From: Candidatus Solincola jinzensis
GTDB lineage: Bacteria > Actinomycetota > Geothermincolia > Geothermincolales > RBG-13-55-18
Direction of reading: 5' to 3'
NCBI GenBank assembly: GCA_015711875.1
Contig: JACVJG010000012.1
Coordinates: 1 to 15,849 of the forward strand
Length of the DNA: 15,849 bases
Positions 12,913 to 15,849 of the stretch are shown in pieces. Made by a program: the position numbers and the translations under genes. The notes below the pieces were generated by a model. That model did not search any database, had not been told where the DNA came from, and saw only the letters and a list, made by a program, of their open reading frames with translations. Position 1 is the stretch's first letter. Each line of letters opens with the position of its first letter.

Positions 12913-13710
12913 ATGCATAAACTCATCGATCACCACCTGCACACCAGCCGGTGCGGACATGCCGAGGGCCGGCTGGATGAATACGCCCGCGTGGCGGAGG
13001 AAAAGGGTCTAGCGGGCATAGGCTTCTCCGACCATTTTCCCCTCCTGCATGCCAGGGACGCCACCTTGACCATGGGGATAGAGGAGCTTCCCGCCTACGT
13101 GCAGGAGGTACGCGAACTGCGCGAAGCCTTCCCGAGACTCTGCGTGAAACTGGGCATAGAGGTGGATTACCTTCCCGAAACCGTGGACCTGCTCGGGGAG
13201 TATCTCCACTCCTATCCTTTCGATTACGTCATGGGATCGGTGCACTTCATCGACGGCTGGGGGTTCGACGACCCGCGTAACCTTGAAGGATACCGGGGAC
13301 GTGACCTCTTTTCGCTGTGGAAGCGGTATTTCGAGCTGGTGGGTGACGCGGCGGAGAGCGGCTTTTTCGACCTCTTGGCACATCCCGACCTGATAAAAAA
13401 ATTCGGCTTCCGTCCTCGCTCTGATGTCAGCCGCCTGTACGAGGAGTGCCTTGACCGCGTGGCGGCGGCGGGAACGGTGGTGGAGGTGAGCACGGCGGGG
13501 CTGCGCAAACCGGTGAAGGAGATCTACCCCGGGGAGGAGTTTCTTCATATGTGCCTTGAAAGGGGTATCGGGGTAGCGCTGGGGTCCGATGCTCATCGGC
13601 CTGAGGAGGTAGGCTACGGGTTCGGAGAGGCGGTGGGCCTTCTGCGACAGGTGGGGTATCGGGAGGTCATCACCTTCCGGTCCCGCGAGAGACTCCCCAT
13701 TCCGCTATAG
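12913..13710 (+). CDS. PHP-family phosphoesterase, histidinol-phosphatase-like (265 aa)
   Basis: This is a trinuclear-metal hydrolase of the PHP superfamily, closest to HisJ/HisK histidinol-phosphate phosphatases. Metal ligands can be placed throughout: DHHLHTSRCGH (H8, H10, H16), FSDHFPL (D40, H41), GIEVDYLPE (E83), MGSVHFIDGW (H111), LLAHPDLIKKFG (H157) and GSDAHRPEEVG (D226, H228). The order and spacing are those of HisJ, as are the GSVHF and HPDL motifs. Length is typical. It would remove phosphate from histidinol phosphate in histidine synthesis, but no his genes are in the window, and PHP paralogues can act on other phosphates. The ATG follows a modest GGGAGA site. It converges with the response regulator. 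Confidence 0.88.
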   Translation: MHKLIDHHLHTSRCGHAEGRLDEYARVAEEKGLAGIGFSDHFPLLHARDATLTMGIEELPAYVQEVRELREAFPRLCVKLGIEVDYLPETVDLLGEYLHSYPFDYVMGSVHFIDGWGFDDPRNLEGYRGRDLFSLWKRYFELVGDAAESGFFDLLAHPDLIKKFGFRPRSDVSRLYEECLDRVAAAGTVVEVSTAGLRKPVKEIYPGEEFLHMCLERGIGVALGSDAHRPEEVGYGFGEAVGLLRQVGYREVITFRSRERLPIPL

Positions 13711-13783
13711 CGCCGGTAAGCGAACCGCGTTAGCACGGTTTAGCACGGGATTTGACGTAAAGAGAAAACAGGAGTAGGTAAGT

Positions 13784-13808
13784 CCTCGCGGCCTGCGCGG
13801 TCGTGAGG
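13784..13808. terminator. Possible bidirectional hairpin between convergent genes
   Basis: CCTCGCG (13784-13790) pairs with CGTGAGG (13802-13808) with one G-U, just before the response-regulator stop codon and about 75 bases past the PHP stop. No U-run is present. Its location between convergent genes suits a transcription stop. Confidence 0.35.
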
Positions 13809-13811
13809 GCA

Positions 13812-14198
13812 TTAAGTCTCACGGTCCGCGGCCAACGCCTCTCTGGCTATCCTCTCCACCTGATCCTTGGTGAAGGGCTTCTCCAGGTAGTCGTCGACCC
13901 CCTCCCGCCGGGCCTGGGCGATGGTCTGGGGAGAGGAGTAGGCGGTCATGAGGATTATCTTCACCCGGGGATATTCGGCTTTAATCATGCGGGCCAGCTC
14001 GATGCCGTCTATCTTGGGCATGCGGATATCCGCGAGGACGATATCCGGGGCCTCCCGGCGGATCATCTCCACCGCCTCCTCGCCGTCTCCAGCTTCCTGC
14101 ACCGCGAACCCCGCGCGTTCCAGCCAGCGCGCCACCAGATGGCGCACTCCCTCGTTGTCGTCCACGATGAGCAGCTTGGCTTCAGGGGACTGGTTCAT
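13812..14198 (-). CDS. Single-domain response regulator (128 aa)
   Basis: The whole protein is a receiver domain with no output domain. Key residues are D13-D14, phospho-acceptor D57 in DIVLADIRMP, T85 in IILMTAYSS and K107 in YLEKPF. AGAGGAG precedes the ATG at 14198. It overlaps the end of the histidine kinase gene by 17 bases, so the two are translationally coupled and this is very likely the kinase's partner. Lacking a DNA-binding or enzymatic domain, it must act by protein contact or phosphotransfer. A link to the REC-GGDEF protein elsewhere in the window is possible but unsupported. Confidence 0.94.
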   Translation of the reverse strand: MNQSPEAKLLIVDDNEGVRHLVARWLERAGFAVQEAGDGEEAVEMIRREAPDIVLADIRMPKIDGIELARMIKAEYPRVKIILMTAYSSPQTIAQARREGVDDYLEKPFTKDQVERIAREALAADRET

Positions 14199-15849
14199 GG
14201 CTTGCTCCTCTGGTCGGCAGCTTAAGGATAAAAGTCGTGCCTATTCCCTCCTGGGAGCGTACTTCGATATCGCCCCCGATGTCCAGGAGGATCTTCTGCA
14301 CGATGGATAGCCCCAGGCCCGTCCCCCCCTCTTTGGTGGTGAAGAAGGGCTCGAAGACGGAAGGGAGGATATCGGGGGTTATGCCCGTGCCGGTATCCTC
14401 CACGCGCATCTCCAGGAACCCGTTGCCGGTGTCATGGGCCCTGACGGTGATCACTCCCCCTGAAGGCATGGCTTGCACCGCGTTCTCGAGGAGGTTGAAA
14501 AGGATATGCCTCATGTTGTCGCGACTCAGCATCACCGGCGGAAGGTCGTCCCCGAAATCCCTTACGATCTTGATCCCGCCGGCCTGATGAGAACGGGCGA
14601 AGTCCGCCAGCAATTCGGGAAGGGCCGTCTGCAGGGGTATCGCCGTGTCCTCGTTCACCGGAAAGGGCGATTTGCTGAAGGTGAGCATGCCCGATATCCA
14701 CTGGTTGCTCAAGGTGGCCTCGCGCTTGATGGTGGCGAGCAGTTGCTTGCGCTCCGGGTCCTGCTCGTCTTCCTCCAGCTCGTCCGCCAGGCCTATGATG
14801 GCGAAGAGGGGGTTTTTCACCTCGTGTGCGATCTTGGCCGCCATCTGCCCCAGGATGGACAGGTGATCCTGCTGGCGCAGGCGGGCCTCCATCTCCTTTA
14901 GGGGGGAGATGTCCATAAAGACCACCGCCGCGCCCATGCGTTCCCCTTTGGCGCGGTGCAGGGGAAAGGCGTTGAAGCTTATGGTCATCCTTCTGCCCCC
15001 CGGGCCTTCTATGGCCAGCTCATGCCGGCGAAAAACGCGATCTTCCTCCAGGCAAAGGCGGAAGATGGGCTGCAGAAAGGAAAGGGGCTTGAACTTCTCC
15101 CGCCCCTCGGTGAGGTCGGAGTAATTGACGCCGATGACCTCCTTGGGCTCGATGGCCATGAGGTCGGCCGCTTCGCGGTTAAAGTAGATCACGTCCCCTT
15201 CTTCGTTGACCACCACCACCGCCGCCAGCATCTCCTGGATGAAATGCTCCGTGTACTCCTGGGTGTCCTTCAGCCATTGCAGGGTCTTCTGGCTCTGCTG
15301 ATAGAGGTCCACGTTGATCATGGCCACCGCGAGTTCGTGGCAGAGGCTGGAAAGAAGAGAGACCTCGTCGGGGGTGTACTCGTGTTCCTCGCAGGAGGCG
15401 GTGACCGCTATCCCCACCATCTGGCCCTTGGCCTTGAGGGGCATGATGATCTGCGACCTCGGGCTACGGCCCTCGAGATAGGTCTCCGCCGCTTTGGGGT
15501 CCTCGGGCAGATTGTTGCGGATGACCGTCTGGCCGTCCTGGAAAGCCTTTCCCACCGCGCCTTTTCCCACCGGGATCTTAAGGCCCCGTACCGCTTTCTC
15601 CTGGAAACCGCGATGAGAGAGCACCTGCAGGTAGGAACCGCTCTCGTCGGGGATCAGCACCACCCCTATGGATGCGTTGGTCAGGGTGAGCATCACTCCC
15701 AGTATGTTGGCCACCAGCTCCTCCAGGTCCAAAGTCGAGCTCACGGCGCTCACCGCGTCGGCCAGGATGCCGAAGCGCAGGTTCAAGTCGGTTATCTCAT
15801 CGATATACCCCTTGTTCTGCTCGCGATAGTGATGCCACTCATAGCTGAG
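14182..15849 (-). CDS. Soluble hybrid-sensor histidine kinase, GAF-PAS-HisKA-HATPase (5' end outside window)
   Basis: The frame is open to the right edge, giving 555 visible residues; an internal TTG at 15786 is not a likely start because coding character continues upstream (SYEWHHYREQNKGYIDEITD). Numbering from the first visible residue, a GAF domain covers about 40-185 and a PAS domain about 205-320 (AAVVVVNEEGDVIYFNREAADLM). HisKA has the phospho-acceptor His at 342 in AHEVKNPL. The ATPase domain shows N-box NLLENAVQAM (452-461), DTGTGI (485-490), FEPFFTTK and GGTGLGL (508-514). No membrane segment is visible, so it appears cytoplasmic, unless one lies upstream. A coiled coil links GAF and PAS. 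It is followed by its overlapping regulator. The ligand of the GAF domain is unknown. Confidence 0.94.
   Translation of the reverse strand, partial: LSYEWHHYREQNKGYIDEITDLNLRFGILADAVSAVSSTLDLEELVANILGVMLTLTNASIGVVLIPDESGSYLQVLSHRGFQEKAVRGLKIPVGKGAVGKAFQDGQTVIRNNLPEDPKAAETYLEGRSPRSQIIMPLKAKGQMVGIAVTASCEEHEYTPDEVSLLSSLCHELAVAMINVDLYQQSQKTLQWLKDTQEYTEHFIQEMLAAVVVVNEEGDVIYFNREAADLMAIEPKEVIGVNYSDLTEGREKFKPLSFLQPIFRLCLEEDRVFRRHELAIEGPGGRRMTISFNAFPLHRAKGERMGAAVVFMDISPLKEMEARLRQQDHLSILGQMAAKIAHEVKNPLFAIIGLADELEEDEQDPERKQLLATIKREATLSNQWISGMLTFSKSPFPVNEDTAIPLQTALPELLADFARSHQAGGIKIVRDFGDDLPPVMLSRDNMRHILFNLLENAVQAMPSGGVITVRAHDTGNGFLEMRVEDTGTGITPDILPSVFEPFFTTKEGGTGLGLSIVQKILLDIGGDIEVRSQEGIGTTFILKLPTRGASHEPVP

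Overview
This is a GC-rich bacterial chromosomal window with tightly packed, mostly monocistronic or short-operon genes. The content is housekeeping and signalling: nucleoside salvage, zinc-ribbon and membrane proteins, two-component and cyclic-di-GMP signalling. Clear Shine-Dalgarno sites precede most genes, GTG starts occur, and at least one gene looks leaderless. The gene mix and a lone CpaB-like protein would suit a deep-branching Actinomycetota-type or other subsurface/thermal Gram-positive lineage. That placement is inference: the window holds no rRNA, ribosomal protein or other taxonomic marker.

Layout. The left edge holds the last 40 residues of a plus-strand FAD-dependent oxidoreductase. 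Next comes a gene-poor stretch (about 126-990) with a 49-aa orphan gene and an AT-richer 300-bp block (539-839) built of short repeats in opposing orientations, which looks like the scar of a mobile element. A minus-strand series then follows: a REC-GAF-GGDEF diguanylate cyclase, a stand-alone CpaB/SAF-domain membrane protein, a ThiF/MoeB-like E1 enzyme with a probable leaderless promoter, a nitronate monooxygenase/FabK-like flavoprotein, a site-2-protease-type M50 metalloprotease with CBS domains, methylthioadenosine phosphorylase and an FmdB zinc-ribbon protein. The last three run in the order fmdB, mtnP, M50 from a good sigma-70-type promoter.

Divergently, on the plus strand, lie a polytopic LPG-synthase-TM/UPF0104 protein, a PfkB-family kinase and a membrane PH-domain/SHOCT protein. 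A 650-bp non-coding region (11933-12583) with several inverted repeats follows. Then come a tiny Lys/Glu-rich coiled-coil gene with a palindrome filling its promoter spacer, and a PHP-family histidinol-phosphatase-like hydrolase. The right edge is a minus-strand two-component pair: a soluble GAF-PAS histidine kinase (running off the window) overlapping by 17 bases a single-domain response regulator.

Working together. The kinase/regulator pair and the REC-GGDEF protein are separate signalling inputs; the regulator has no output domain and must act on another protein. MtnP and the PfkB kinase may both serve nucleoside/ribose salvage but are not in one operon. No CRISPR array, intact transposase, prophage or defence island was seen. 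The least explained parts are the repeat block at 539-839, the non-coding region at 11933-12583, and the coiled-coil gene with its operator-like palindrome.
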